A stretch of DNA of 64,000 nt from Nostoc parmelioides FACHB-3921 (GTDB taxonomy: Bacteria; Cyanobacteriota; Cyanobacteriia; Cyanobacteriales; Nostocaceae): contig NZ_JACJQL010000003.1 in assembly GCF_014696625.1 (NCBI RefSeq), positions 1-64,000 of the forward strand, given 5' to 3'. The translations under genes were made by a program, and so were the position numbers. Below the pieces are notes generated by a model. That model was not told where the DNA came from. It did not search any database and saw only the letters and a list, made by a program, of their open reading frames with translations. Shown here piece after piece: positions 55,978-63,793 of the stretch. The first letter of the stretch is position 1. Each line of letters starts with the position of its first letter.

Positions 55978-56956
55978 CCGCCTTGCGGTACTAGGGTGCT
56001 TCATTGCGATCGCACCTAAACCATACTCAGAAATTATTCATACTGACGCACCCTACTAAGGTATCAATTTCGGATAATTTCTTGTCTCATGTTGTCTAAA
56101 TTAACTATATTCATATCAGATGATTTTGCATCTATCCTGCGTAGTAAACATATAAGTTTGATTTCTGTCTCCAGATTTATGAATTATTAGCAGACAGTGC
56201 TTATAGTTAAGTTCTTAGGTGAGGCTAAACCTAGTCACGCAAGTGAGGCGAAAAATCATGTTACTCAAATATTTGCAATTGCATTGTTTCTCAATCAATG
56301 ATTGGTTCAATTGCAATTATCATTCTGAATAAATCTTCATGTCAGAGGTTTGCTTTTTAAGATTCCTAGATAGCACCGTAAATTTGGGAATTTTAAGCTA
56401 ATAGGTTTTTAAATTACCTATTTTTTTGTGGTGGGAGTAAATGGACGTAATTTACGATAAATTTTGACTTTTTACTCTAGATTAACCATAAGACAATAGG
56501 CAGATTGAGAGTATTTTGCTTGTATGCGGAGTATATGCGCTGTAAAGTGGGCATCTTGTCCGCCTAGCATCTCCCAGTGAAACTTGCAACAGCTTATTAA
56601 ATCAATCTATAGTCTTGTGTGTTAGTTAACCTAATTCTGGAAAATATTCTAGAAAACGGAACTGAAACAGAATTTTTTGATCAGAATATCATAACAGATG
56701 ACCACTTTTCTCTCTGGTTTTGTTACAGCTTCCTTTATTGAATAAGGATATAGCTTTGCTCATTCTGCAAGTTGTTCTCGCGTGCAACGCAAAGACAATT
56801 GCTGATGTTTGTATTGTGGAAAAAGGGGTAGAGGAGGTGATAATAACTCGCTCAACGTAAGTGAGGTTTTTGAGGGAGTTTGAGCGTTCTCCTCTATATT
56901 TCTATACACGTCATCCGTGTTAGAGATTGCAGAAAAGTAAGCACATCTCAAAGCAC

Positions 56957-57023
56957 ATTCTTTTCTTATCCCCCATGTTTTATTATAGCCAATTTGGAAC
57001 ACAAATTGGGGAGATAAGAAAAA
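56957..57023. promoter_or_regulatory. Dyad in the region upstream of hlyD
   Basis: CCAATTTG-GAACA-CAAATTGG is a perfect 8-bp-arm dyad at 56989-57009. It lies within a larger imperfect inverted repeat, TTTTCTTATCCCCCA against GGGGAGATAAGAAAA. It sits 140 nt before the adaptor gene and may be an operator or leader hairpin. Confidence 0.4.
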
Positions 57024-57148
57024 TGTTTGTATCAATCTGCAAAATAAAATTAACTCGTTAACCCATGAAAACAGGGTCTATAAAAATAACCAGACACATC
57101 ATTTAATAGCCTAATTTCTGTCAGATTCATATACCAAGGTGCAGTATC

Positions 57149-59281
57149 GTGAACACCTTACGCCGCCAAGAGAATGATTTTTGGCATCGATCGCATCAGC
57201 CAATTCCCGAAGAACTTCCTACCTTGGAAGCTAACGAATTTTTACCCCATATTGGCAAATGGACAAGTATCGGTGGGGTAGTTGTCTTCAGTATCTTTAT
57301 TGTGGGGGTGGTGCTAACATCTGTTCTCAAGTACAACGTGACGGTGAAAGTGCCGGCGACTATTCGCCCTGTGGGAGAATTAAGGCTGGTACAGTCGCTA
57401 ATTAATGGCAAAATTCTCAAGATTAGTGTTGCAGAAAATCAGATGGTAGCCGAAGGACAAGCGATCGCCTACATTGATGATTCTCGTCTGCAAACGCAAA
57501 AGAGCCAATTACAAAACCTGATTCAGCAAAGTCAACTACAACTCAATAAAATCGATGCTCAATTAGGTGAAATTGATGCTCAAATTACAGCCCAGACGAA
57601 CTTAAACGATCGCACCACAATCGCCGCACAAGCTGAACTGAGTGGTACACAACGCAACTATGCAGATCAGCAAGTTAAAGCTACTGCGGATATGACACAA
57701 GCCCAATCAGCTTTAACGTTAGCCAGGATACAAAAAGACCGCCTGCAACGGGAAAAGCTATTAACGGCGACGGTGCGGGAAACAGAAGCCGCTTTGGAGT
57801 TAGCCAGGGTGCAAAGCGATCGCCTACAACGGGAAAAGCTGTTAAAAACTACCGTAGATGAAGCGGAAACAGGCTTGAAATTGGCGAGAGAACAACGCGA
57901 TCGTTTACGACGGGATAGGCTTCTCAGGACGACTGTGCAAGAGACACAGACGGCTTTGAACTTAGCCAAGGCGCAACAAGAAAGATTACAAAGGGAACAA
58001 CTCTTAGCCAAAACTGTGCAGGAAGCAGAAACCGCTTTAAATTTAGCCAGGGTACAACGCGATCGCCTGCAACAAGATAGAGTTTTAACTGCAACTGTCC
58101 AAGAAGCAGAAGCCGCCTTGAGTTTAGCTAGAGTACAGCGAGAAAGATTACAGCCGATAGTAGCATCGGGAGCGATCGCCCGTAGTTTCTTCGAGGAAAA
58201 AGACCAAGCCGTAATATCGGCGGAGGCGAGGCTGGAACAAGCCAAAGCTAACGCTAAAAATCTGCTGGAAGATAAAGAACAAGCGGTGATTGCGGCGGAG
58301 GCGAAACTGGAACAAGCCAAAGCCAACGCTAAAAATCTTTTGGAGGAGAAGGAACAGGCTGTCAAATCAGCAGAAGCGAAGCTAGAACAAGCCAAAGCCA
58401 ACGCCAAAAATCTCTTGGAGGAAAAAGACCAAGGTGTAATTGCGGCGGAAGCGAAGCTGGAGCAAGCTAAAGCCAACGCCAAAAATCTCTTAGAAGAGAA
58501 AGAACAAGCGGTGATTGCGGCGGAGGCGAAACTGGAACAAGCCAAAGCTAACGCCAAAAATCTCCAAGAAGAAAAAGACCAAGCTTTAACAGTTGCACAA
58601 ACCAATCTCGCCAAGGCCAGAACTGCAATAAATCCCAATGATGCAAGCGTGACTGTAGCATCGGAACGAATTAAACAAGAACAAGCCAGAGGTGAAGTTA
58701 CCTTAGCCGCCTTGAAAAAAGAAAGAGAAACTTTGCTACAACAACGCTTAGAATTTCAAAAACAACTGGACAGAAACCGCAAAGAACTACAACAAGCCGA
58801 AAATGACCTAAACCAAAGTATAGTCCGCGCACCCATCGCCGGGACAGTGCTGCAATTGAATTTGCGTAACCCCGGACAGGTAGTACAACCGAGTGAGGCG
58901 ATCGCTCAAATCGCACCGTTAAACGCGCCAATACAAATCAAAGCTAACGTCCAGGCGCAAGATATCAACAAAGTCAAACCCGGTCAACAAGTCCAAATGC
59001 AGGTTTCTGCTTGTCCTTACCCAGACTACGGCACGCTCAAAGGAACAGTCAAAACAATCGCCCCAGATGCCCTACCTGTAGCTAATAATAGCCCACAAAC
59101 CACCACAGCTAAAGCCACAGCCTATGAAGTCATTATAGAACCGCATACCCCATACGTTGGTAGAGGCGATCGGCAATGTCAACTCAAAACCGGAATGCAA
59201 GGTAAAGCAGATATCATTTCCCGCAGAGAAACAGTATTAAGGTTCATCCTCCGCAAAGCCAGATTAATTGCAGATTTGTAA
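57149..59281 (+). CDS. HlyD-family export adaptor with expanded coiled coil
   Basis: A 710-residue membrane-fusion protein from GTG 57149. A single membrane helix spans residues 40-60 and the first lipoyl/barrel strand follows (VPATIRPVGELRLVQSLING). Then comes a very long periplasmic coiled coil (about 115-570) built of two tandem arrays: five 27-residue units at 208-342 and five 25-residue units at 349-473. The chain returns with APIAGTVLQLNLRNPGQVV and ends in the beta-barrel (VKPGQQVQMQVSACPYPDYG). It should bridge the downstream C39 ABC transporter to an outer-membrane channel. An AGACGCGAT hairpin follows the stop. Confidence 0.9.
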   Translation: MNTLRRQENDFWHRSHQPIPEELPTLEANEFLPHIGKWTSIGGVVVFSIFIVGVVLTSVLKYNVTVKVPATIRPVGELRLVQSLINGKILKISVAENQMVAEGQAIAYIDDSRLQTQKSQLQNLIQQSQLQLNKIDAQLGEIDAQITAQTNLNDRTTIAAQAELSGTQRNYADQQVKATADMTQAQSALTLARIQKDRLQREKLLTATVRETEAALELARVQSDRLQREKLLKTTVDEAETGLKLAREQRDRLRRDRLLRTTVQETQTALNLAKAQQERLQREQLLAKTVQEAETALNLARVQRDRLQQDRVLTATVQEAEAALSLARVQRERLQPIVASGAIARSFFEEKDQAVISAEARLEQAKANAKNLLEDKEQAVIAAEAKLEQAKANAKNLLEEKEQAVKSAEAKLEQAKANAKNLLEEKDQGVIAAEAKLEQAKANAKNLLEEKEQAVIAAEAKLEQAKANAKNLQEEKDQALTVAQTNLAKARTAINPNDASVTVASERIKQEQARGEVTLAALKKERETLLQQRLEFQKQLDRNRKELQQAENDLNQSIVRAPIAGTVLQLNLRNPGQVVQPSEAIAQIAPLNAPIQIKANVQAQDINKVKPGQQVQMQVSACPYPDYGTLKGTVKTIAPDALPVANNSPQTTTAKATAYEVIIEPHTPYVGRGDRQCQLKTGMQGKADIISRRETVLRFILRKARLIADL
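57770..58174 (+). repeat. 81-bp tandem coding repeat (27-residue units)
   Basis: Five units at 57770, 57851, 57932, 58013 and 58094, each starting TV(Q/R/D)E and containing LARVQRDRLQ-like cores; a more divergent unit precedes. The units differ in many codons, so this array is older than the 75-bp one. Confidence 0.85.
58193..58567 (+). repeat. 75-bp tandem coding repeat (25-residue units)
   Basis: Five units at 58193, 58268, 58343, 58418 and 58493, each with the core AEAKLEQAKANAKNLL. Near-identity at DNA level indicates recent expansion; copy number may vary between strains. A degenerate sixth unit follows. Confidence 0.9.
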
Positions 59282-59289
59282 TTAGTCAG

Positions 59290-59309
59290 AGACGCGATTA
59301 ATCGCGTCT
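59290..59309. repeat. AGACGCGAT hairpin, copy 4
   Basis: AGACGCGAT-TA-ATCGCGTCT, 8 nt after the hlyD stop. TCTGTACAATT follows, as after copy 1. Confidence 0.7.
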
Positions 59310-59336
59310 GTACAATTGTCTTCTGCGCTTGATTCT

Positions 59337-59391
59337 TAATTTTGAATTTTGTAGCTTTAGCTTCCCGTAGGGTATTTTGAATTTTGAATTG
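59337..59391. repeat. Family D motif with TTTTGAA heptamers, inverted copy
   Basis: TTTTGAATTTTGTAGCTTTA and GCTTCCCGTAGGGTATTTTG: the reverse complement of the unit at 28225-28272. It separates hlyD from the ABC transporter gene. Confidence 0.75.
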
Positions 59392-59466
59392 GTATAACCT
59401 CCGTATTCCTCTGCGTTTAAAAAAGCCACCAACTGATACAAAACAGTACTTAAATTACAAATTAAT

Positions 59467-61635
59467 ATGCTTAATTTCTTCAAACTCCGAAAAAATTACC
59501 CCTGTGTTTTACAACTGAGTGAAGAAGATTGTGGAGCCGCTTGTATAGTTTCCATTTGTCGGCAACACGGACGCTTTTTAAGTATGAATAAAAGCCGTGA
59601 AGCAGTAGGAACTGGACAATTAGGTACAACCTTATTAGGTCTGAAACGTGGCTCGGAAAATCTCGGTTTTAACGCCAGAGCCGTGAAAGCATCACCCGCA
59701 ATCTTAGACAGAATTAAAGAAATTCAACTACCAGCAATCATTCATTGGCGGGGCTATCACTGGGTAGTTTTATATGGAAAAAAGGGAAGCAAATATGTCA
59801 TAGCCGATCCAGCCGTAGGAATTCGTTATATTCACCGGGAAGAGTTAACAACCGCTTGGAATGGGGTCATGCTCTTAATGGAGCCAGATCACCAGCGTTT
59901 TTCTCAACAGCCCCACGACAAACCACAGCCAGGATTTACCCGCTTTCTCCAGCGCATCTTGCCCTATCATGGGCTATTGTCCCAGGTTTTTATGATCAAC
60001 ATTGTCCTGGGCATATTGGCTTTAGGCTCACCAGTCCTGATTCAAATCCTCACCGATGATGTCTTAGTTCGTGGCGATACTCAACTACTAACTGTGATAG
60101 CGATCGCTGTCGTCATCATGAATTTATTTAGTAGCGGTATGCAGGTATTAGAATCTACGATGATTGCTCATTTTAGCCAACGCCTGCAATTAGGTTTAGT
60201 CTTGGAATTTGGGCGGAGAATTCTGCAATTACCATTGACTTATTACGAAGCTCGTCGCAGTGGAGAGATTACCAGCCGACTTAGAGATATTAATGAAATT
60301 AACCAGTTAGTCTCACAGGTTGTAGTACTTTTACCTAGCCAATTTTTTATCGCTGTAATTTCTTTCGGCTTAATGATTTTTTATAGTTGGCAGTTAGCAT
60401 TAGCGGTCATCCTCATCGGTGCATTGATGAGTTTAGCTACATTGCCGCTTTTACCAGTCCTACAGCAAAAGACTCGTAGTCTTTTAGTTTTAGGTTCAGA
60501 AAATCAAGGTGTGTTAGTAGAAACCTTTAAAGGCGCACAAGTCCTGAAAACCACAAATGCTGCACCGCAATTTTGGGATGAATTACAAAATCGTTTTGGT
60601 CGTCTGGCAAATTTAACATTTAGTACTATTCAAATTGGCATTATTAACAATACTATTGCGAAATTTCTTTCTGCTATCGGTGGTGTAGTTTTATTAGGAC
60701 TAGGAAGTATTTTAGTCATCCAAGGAAAGTTAAGTATTGGTCAAATGCTAGCAATTAATGTTCTGCAAGTTAATGTGCTGACATTAATTAGCTCATTAGT
60801 AGGTTTAGTTGATGAATATTTTCGTTCCCAAACTGCTATCTCTCGGCTTTTGGAAGTTATTGATGCTACTCCCGAAGTAGATAACACTTCTCAAAAACCA
60901 TTCGCCCAAATCTCTAGTGATGCAGACATTCGTTTTTCCCATATTAACTTTCACCATCCTGGTAGAGTTGACCTATTGGAAGATTTTTCTCTCAAGCTAC
61001 CAGGAGGACAAATTATTGCTTTAATTGGCAAATCAGGCTGTGGTAAAAGTTCCTTAGCCAAACTCATGGCAGGATTATATCAGCCCAATTCTGGTAATAT
61101 CCGCATCGGCTTTTATAACATTCAAGATATTGCCCTTGATTGTTTACGACAACAAGTAGTTTATGTACCTCAAGAACCTCATTTCTGGAGTCGTTCAATT
61201 TTAGAAAACTTTCGTTTAGGGAGTCCCCATATTTCCTTTGAAGAAGTCGTCACAGCTTGCCAAATTGCCGATGCTGACAGTTTTATTAGCCAACTACCAA
61301 ATAAGTATCAAACAGTGCTAGGAGAATTTGGGGCTAATCTTTCTGGAGGACAAAAACAAAGACTAGCGATCGCCAGAGGTATTCTCAATAATCCACCAGT
61401 CCTAATTTTAGATGAAGCAACAGCTGGACTAGACCCAGTTAGTGAAACTCAAGTTCTTGATCGGTTGTTAGAATCACGTCAAAGTAAAACTACAATTCTC
61501 ATTACCCATCGTCCCAGCGTAGTCCATCGCGCCGATTGGATTGTCTTACTAGATCAAGGCAAAATACAACTCCAAGGTACTTTAGAAGATTTCCTGTCTC
61601 AACAAGGAGAGCATCTAAAGTTTTTATCAATATAA
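59467..61635 (+). CDS. Peptidase-containing ABC exporter (C39 PCAT)
   Basis: A 722-residue bacteriocin-type exporter. Residues 1-130 form a C39 cysteine protease with intact catalytic residues: Cys22 (LSEEDCGAACI), His98 (WRGYHWVV) and Asp114 (VIADPA). It should cut leaders after a double glycine. The membrane domain spans about 165-440. The ATPase follows with Walker A GKSGCGKSS, signature LSGGQKQRLAIARG, Walker B PVLILDEATAG and H-loop LITHRPS. Partners are the HlyD adaptor upstream and the three double-glycine peptides downstream. Confidence 0.95.
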   Translation: MLNFFKLRKNYPCVLQLSEEDCGAACIVSICRQHGRFLSMNKSREAVGTGQLGTTLLGLKRGSENLGFNARAVKASPAILDRIKEIQLPAIIHWRGYHWVVLYGKKGSKYVIADPAVGIRYIHREELTTAWNGVMLLMEPDHQRFSQQPHDKPQPGFTRFLQRILPYHGLLSQVFMINIVLGILALGSPVLIQILTDDVLVRGDTQLLTVIAIAVVIMNLFSSGMQVLESTMIAHFSQRLQLGLVLEFGRRILQLPLTYYEARRSGEITSRLRDINEINQLVSQVVVLLPSQFFIAVISFGLMIFYSWQLALAVILIGALMSLATLPLLPVLQQKTRSLLVLGSENQGVLVETFKGAQVLKTTNAAPQFWDELQNRFGRLANLTFSTIQIGIINNTIAKFLSAIGGVVLLGLGSILVIQGKLSIGQMLAINVLQVNVLTLISSLVGLVDEYFRSQTAISRLLEVIDATPEVDNTSQKPFAQISSDADIRFSHINFHHPGRVDLLEDFSLKLPGGQIIALIGKSGCGKSSLAKLMAGLYQPNSGNIRIGFYNIQDIALDCLRQQVVYVPQEPHFWSRSILENFRLGSPHISFEEVVTACQIADADSFISQLPNKYQTVLGEFGANLSGGQKQRLAIARGILNNPPVLILDEATAGLDPVSETQVLDRLLESRQSKTTILITHRPSVVHRADWIVLLDQGKIQLQGTLEDFLSQQGEHLKFLSI

Positions 61636-61808
61636 ATATTATTTTTAGTCATAAAAAACATAGCAAATTGTAATTTTCCAAAAAAGATGCAGTAAAACCA
61701 AAATTTTATGTATAAAGTAGTAAACAAATAATTTTATTAAGCACTGATCATAGCTTATAAAATACATATTTTGGTATTTGAAAACTCATAAATAAACTAA
61801 ACTTATTG

Positions 61809-61841
61809 CAGGGGTATTATTAATCTTACCCCTGTATTTTT
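61809..61841 (+). terminator. Terminator-like hairpin after the C39 exporter
   Basis: CAGGGGTA (61809-61816) pairs with TACCCCTG (61827-61834), followed by TATTTTTATG. It is 174 nt after the stop, so the peptide genes probably have their own promoters. Confidence 0.65.
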
Positions 61842-61968
61842 ATGGCGATCAATTTATATGAAAATTATATTTTGCCATCAAAATAGCATGAGTCAAAAGT
61901 AGTAAAATTTATTTTTATAAATACCACCACAGCATAATTTAAATAAACCAAGGATATTCAATAATCAA

Positions 61969-62009
61969 AACATAGGTAATAACAAACCTATGTTGTTAAG
62001 TAAGTGAGG
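61969..62009 (+). promoter_or_regulatory. 5' leader hairpin plus GAGGT ribosome site, peptide 1
   Basis: AACATAGG (61969-61976) pairs with CCTATGTT (61987-61994), followed by GTTAAGTAAGTGAGGTAAAA. The same arrangement, with a different stem sequence but the same CCTATGT 3' arm and TTAAG...TGAGGTAAAA, precedes peptide 2. Confidence 0.6.
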
Positions 62010-62018
62010 TAAAAGTTC

Positions 62019-62207
62019 ATGTCTAACCAAATGCTAGCTTCCAATTTACTTGAAGATTTATCCTTAGATCAACAGCAATCTTTAGCTGGTGGTCAAACCT
62101 TTGATGAGGGAGATGATGAAGGCGGAAATACACGACTTGGCACTGGTGAAACTCGCCGCTATAGAATTAGAAGTGTCAGCATCGTTAGTGTCCGCAAATT
62201 GTCATAG
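62019..62207 (+). CDS. Double-glycine leader peptide 1 (export substrate)
   Basis: A 62-residue precursor. Its leader of 25 residues starts MSNQ, has LL at 10-11, LS at 14-15, QQ at 19-20 and GG at 24-25, typical of C39-cleaved leaders. The predicted mature peptide has 37 residues: an acidic Gly/Asp/Glu half (TFDEGDDEGG) and a basic half (TRRYRIRSVSIVSVRKLS). It has no Cys. It may be an unmodified bacteriocin-like or signalling peptide. It has its own ribosome site and terminator. Confidence 0.85.
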   Translation: MSNQMLASNLLEDLSLDQQQSLAGGQTFDEGDDEGGNTRLGTGETRRYRIRSVSIVSVRKLS

Positions 62208-62302
62208 TTAGTGACAATTGGAGTGAACTGAAATAAACGTCTCAAAGTCTAATTGTACTTGAGCATTTCTGCACAATCTCCTATTTTCTGCTAAATCTTA
62301 TG

Positions 62303-62334
62303 AAGCTAGGTAATAAAACTACCTAGCTTTTTTT
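62303..62334 (+). terminator. Terminator after peptide 1
   Basis: AAGCTAGGTA (62303-62312) pairs perfectly with TACCTAGCTT (62320-62329) and runs into seven T residues. Confidence 0.85.
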
Positions 62335-62539
62335 ATGGAATTATCTCTATTGATGAAAGCTAAATAACTCATATTTTTATTTAAAATAAACTTTAATTAA
62401 AAGATGATTTTCTATGAACCAAAAGCTAGATATTTAATCAAATATTATCTAACTAAAGAGTAATTTAAAATATGTATAAATATTGAACAATTAAATTATC
62501 AGGTGTTAGACACCTATGTGATTAAGTGAGGTAAAAAAT
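62335..62539. other. Short gap between peptide genes 1 and 2
   Basis: AT-rich, with room for a promoter. A hairpin AGGTGT-TAG-ACACCT (62501-62515) and TTAAGTGAGGTAAAA form the leader of peptide 2. The seven-codon frame at 62414 (MNQKLDI) is not credible as a gene. Confidence 0.5.
62501..62537 (+). promoter_or_regulatory. 5' leader hairpin plus GAGGT ribosome site, peptide 2
   Basis: AGGTGT pairs with ACACCT around TAG, followed by ATGTGATTAAGTGAGGTAAA. The hairpin position and ribosome-site context match those before peptide 1 although the 5' stem arm differs. Confidence 0.55.
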
Positions 62540-62821
62540 ATGTCTAATCAAACCATTGCATCTAATTTGCTAGCAGATTTATCCACAGAACAACAGCAGT
62601 TTCTAGTGGGTGGTCAGCAAACAACTCAACCACCACAAGGTCAAGGTGGTTGTCCGGGTGGTATGGGTTCTGGTGGTATGGGTATGGGTTCTAGTGGTAC
62701 TGATCAAGATAGCTGGGAGCAAAATGGCTATGATCAGGAAGGGGGTGGCGCTGGAGGTAGCTTTGGTAGTCGCCGTCGCCGCTTGCGAGTAAGACTTTCT
62801 GGCTACGTTTATCTCAGATAA
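62540..62821 (+). CDS. Double-glycine leader peptide 2 (export substrate)
   Basis: A 93-residue precursor with the same 25-residue leader plan (MSNQ, LL, LS, QQ, GG). The predicted 68-residue mature peptide begins Gln-rich, continues with Gly/Met-rich GGMGSGGMGMGSSG and an acidic patch, and ends in a basic segment (RRRRLRVRLSGYVYLR) like that of peptide 1. One Cys only (GGCPGG), so no internal disulfide. It should be cut and exported by the C39 transporter (inference). Confidence 0.85.
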   Translation: MSNQTIASNLLADLSTEQQQFLVGGQQTTQPPQGQGGCPGGMGSGGMGMGSSGTDQDSWEQNGYDQEGGGAGGSFGSRRRRLRVRLSGYVYLR

Positions 62822-63298
62822 GTTGACAAATTTCAAAAGTAGGATCTGCACTCTTATTCATACAAGGTAAATGTTCTCAAACCTTGTAGTTAATGACTAG
62901 TGCAATCAGAACGCTAACTAGATGGGATTTTTACTCAACAGCCAGTTCCTCGGAGAAACTGGCTTTTTTTAATTTAATTACATTTTGAGGATACAATTTT
63001 CAGCTATATCCTATTTATGATGGGGTACGAAAATATTGTTTTTTGCATAAAAATATAAATTAATAAATGAAATAGTATTTGCATTGATATCTGCAATATT
63101 TACAGGAAGATTAGTTGAAAAATCATACTTCTTAAGCAATATTTTTATTATTTTTATTTCCACCTCTAGGAGAGTTTAATTTGTCAATATTATTCCTATA
63201 AATAGAATCAAAGTTATTATACATTTATGGTTATTATTCATATTTGTATAAACTTTGTAAGCGTGTATAAATAATAGAGAGAACAGAGAAAAAGAATC
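62822..63298. other. Gap between peptide genes 2 and 3
   Basis: After the terminator of peptide 2 the DNA is very AT-rich. No hairpin or GAGGT context like that of peptides 1 and 2 precedes peptide 3, and no further leader-like frame is visible. Confidence 0.5.
62940..62971 (+). terminator. Terminator after peptide 2
   Basis: AGCCAGTT (62940-62947) pairs with AACTGGCT (62957-62964) and is followed by a T-run. Confidence 0.85.
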
Positions 63299-63505
63299 AT
63301 GTCAAATCAAGTTTTGCAATCTGATTTACTCGTGGAACTCTCCACAGAAGACCAGCAAAATCTAGCTGGAGGTCGCTGGGGTCATTTCGGTGGTTTCGGT
63401 GGTTTCGGTGGTCGCTCTTGGTTTAGAACAGGCAGATTCTGGGGAGGTCGCTCTTGGTTCAGACCAGGTGGTTTCCGGGGTCGCTGGGGTGGTTACTGGA
63501 GATAA
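63299..63505 (+). CDS. Double-glycine leader peptide 3, Gly/Arg/Trp/Phe-rich
   Basis: A 68-residue precursor with the same 25-residue leader plan ending LAGG. The predicted 43-residue core is built almost only of Gly, Arg, Trp and Phe: GGFGGFGG, then GGRSWFRTGRFW and GGRSWFRPGGF as an imperfect tandem unit, ending RWGGYWR. It has about ten positive charges and six Trp but no Cys. Such a cationic Trp-rich composition is that of membrane-active peptides (inference). The leader context upstream differs from peptides 1 and 2. Confidence 0.85.
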   Translation: MSNQVLQSDLLVELSTEDQQNLAGGRWGHFGGFGGFGGRSWFRTGRFWGGRSWFRPGGFRGRWGGYWR

Positions 63506-63544
63506 TTGCCTGAAGCTCATCGATAGAAGCTTATTAATTATCAT

Positions 63545-63583
63545 GACAAGTCTTGATTTATCTTAAATCAGACTTGTCTTTTT
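63545..63583 (+). terminator. Terminator after peptide 3
   Basis: GACAAGTCTTGATTTA and TAAATCAGACTTGTC pair over 15 bp with one bulge, followed by TTTTTG. Confidence 0.85.
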
Positions 63584-63599
63584 GCTATTTATAACGCCG

Positions 63600-63770
63600 T
63601 GTCCAACTTTCTCTCAAACCTAACCCCCAACCCCTTCCCTGCAAGGGAAGGGTAGCAAGATTCAAAGCCTCTCTCCGCTTGCCTAACGGCAGGCTAGCGC
63701 CAACGGGAAGAGGTACTCTACGAGAAGCGCTCCGCGCTATGGAGAGGGGTTTCAAAAATAAGTCGCACAT
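63600..63770. repeat. Composite dispersed repeat with hairpins
   Basis: It contains CTTCCCTGCAAGGGAAG, GCCTAACGGCAGGC and CCTCTC...GAGAGG inverted pairs, typical of repeat clusters in Nostoc intergenic DNA. It gives long non-genic open frames on the minus strand. Confidence 0.65.
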
Positions 63771-63793
63771 CGCGTTATTTATATTAAAAATAA

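Larger units (their letters stand above)
55794..57148. other. Long intergenic region upstream of the export cassette
   Basis: It contains an ACGCAGATGCACGCAGATAA repeat (about 55844-55870; a similar GAACGCAGATG unit lies at the livF start), a TTTTGAA heptamer array (55946-55977), an ACTGACGCACCCTAC arm (56042-56056) and a dyad upstream of hlyD (56957-57023). The 91-codon minus frame at 56760-57035 looks like chance coding over repeats. No gene is called. Confidence 0.5.
61636..62018. other. Intergenic region between exporter and first peptide gene
   Basis: It holds a terminator-like hairpin for the exporter gene (61809-61841) and, at its end, a leader hairpin for the first peptide gene (61969-61994). 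No further coding sequence starting MSNQ was found here. Confidence 0.6.

Noticed and set aside
56760..57035. A 91-codon minus-strand frame upstream of hlyD
   Set aside because: No ribosome site, no recognisable composition, and it overlaps repeat-like text and the dyad region.
57667..58638. A 323-codon open frame antisense to the HlyD gene, rich in Ser, Ala and Cys
   Set aside because: It is the shadow of the 81-bp and 75-bp coding repeats on the other strand; its repeats mirror theirs and it resembles no protein.
59467..61635. Identity of the C39 transporter with HetC of heterocyst development
   Set aside because: Three adjacent double-glycine peptide genes and a HlyD adaptor give a complete bacteriocin-type context, and no heterocyst gene is nearby.
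62414..62437. MNQKLDI seven-codon frame as a remnant fourth peptide gene
   Set aside because: Only two residues resemble the MSNQ leader and no GG or further leader follows.
63585..63770. A 61-codon minus-strand frame before the hydrolase gene
   Set aside because: It lies wholly in a composite dispersed repeat with several hairpins.
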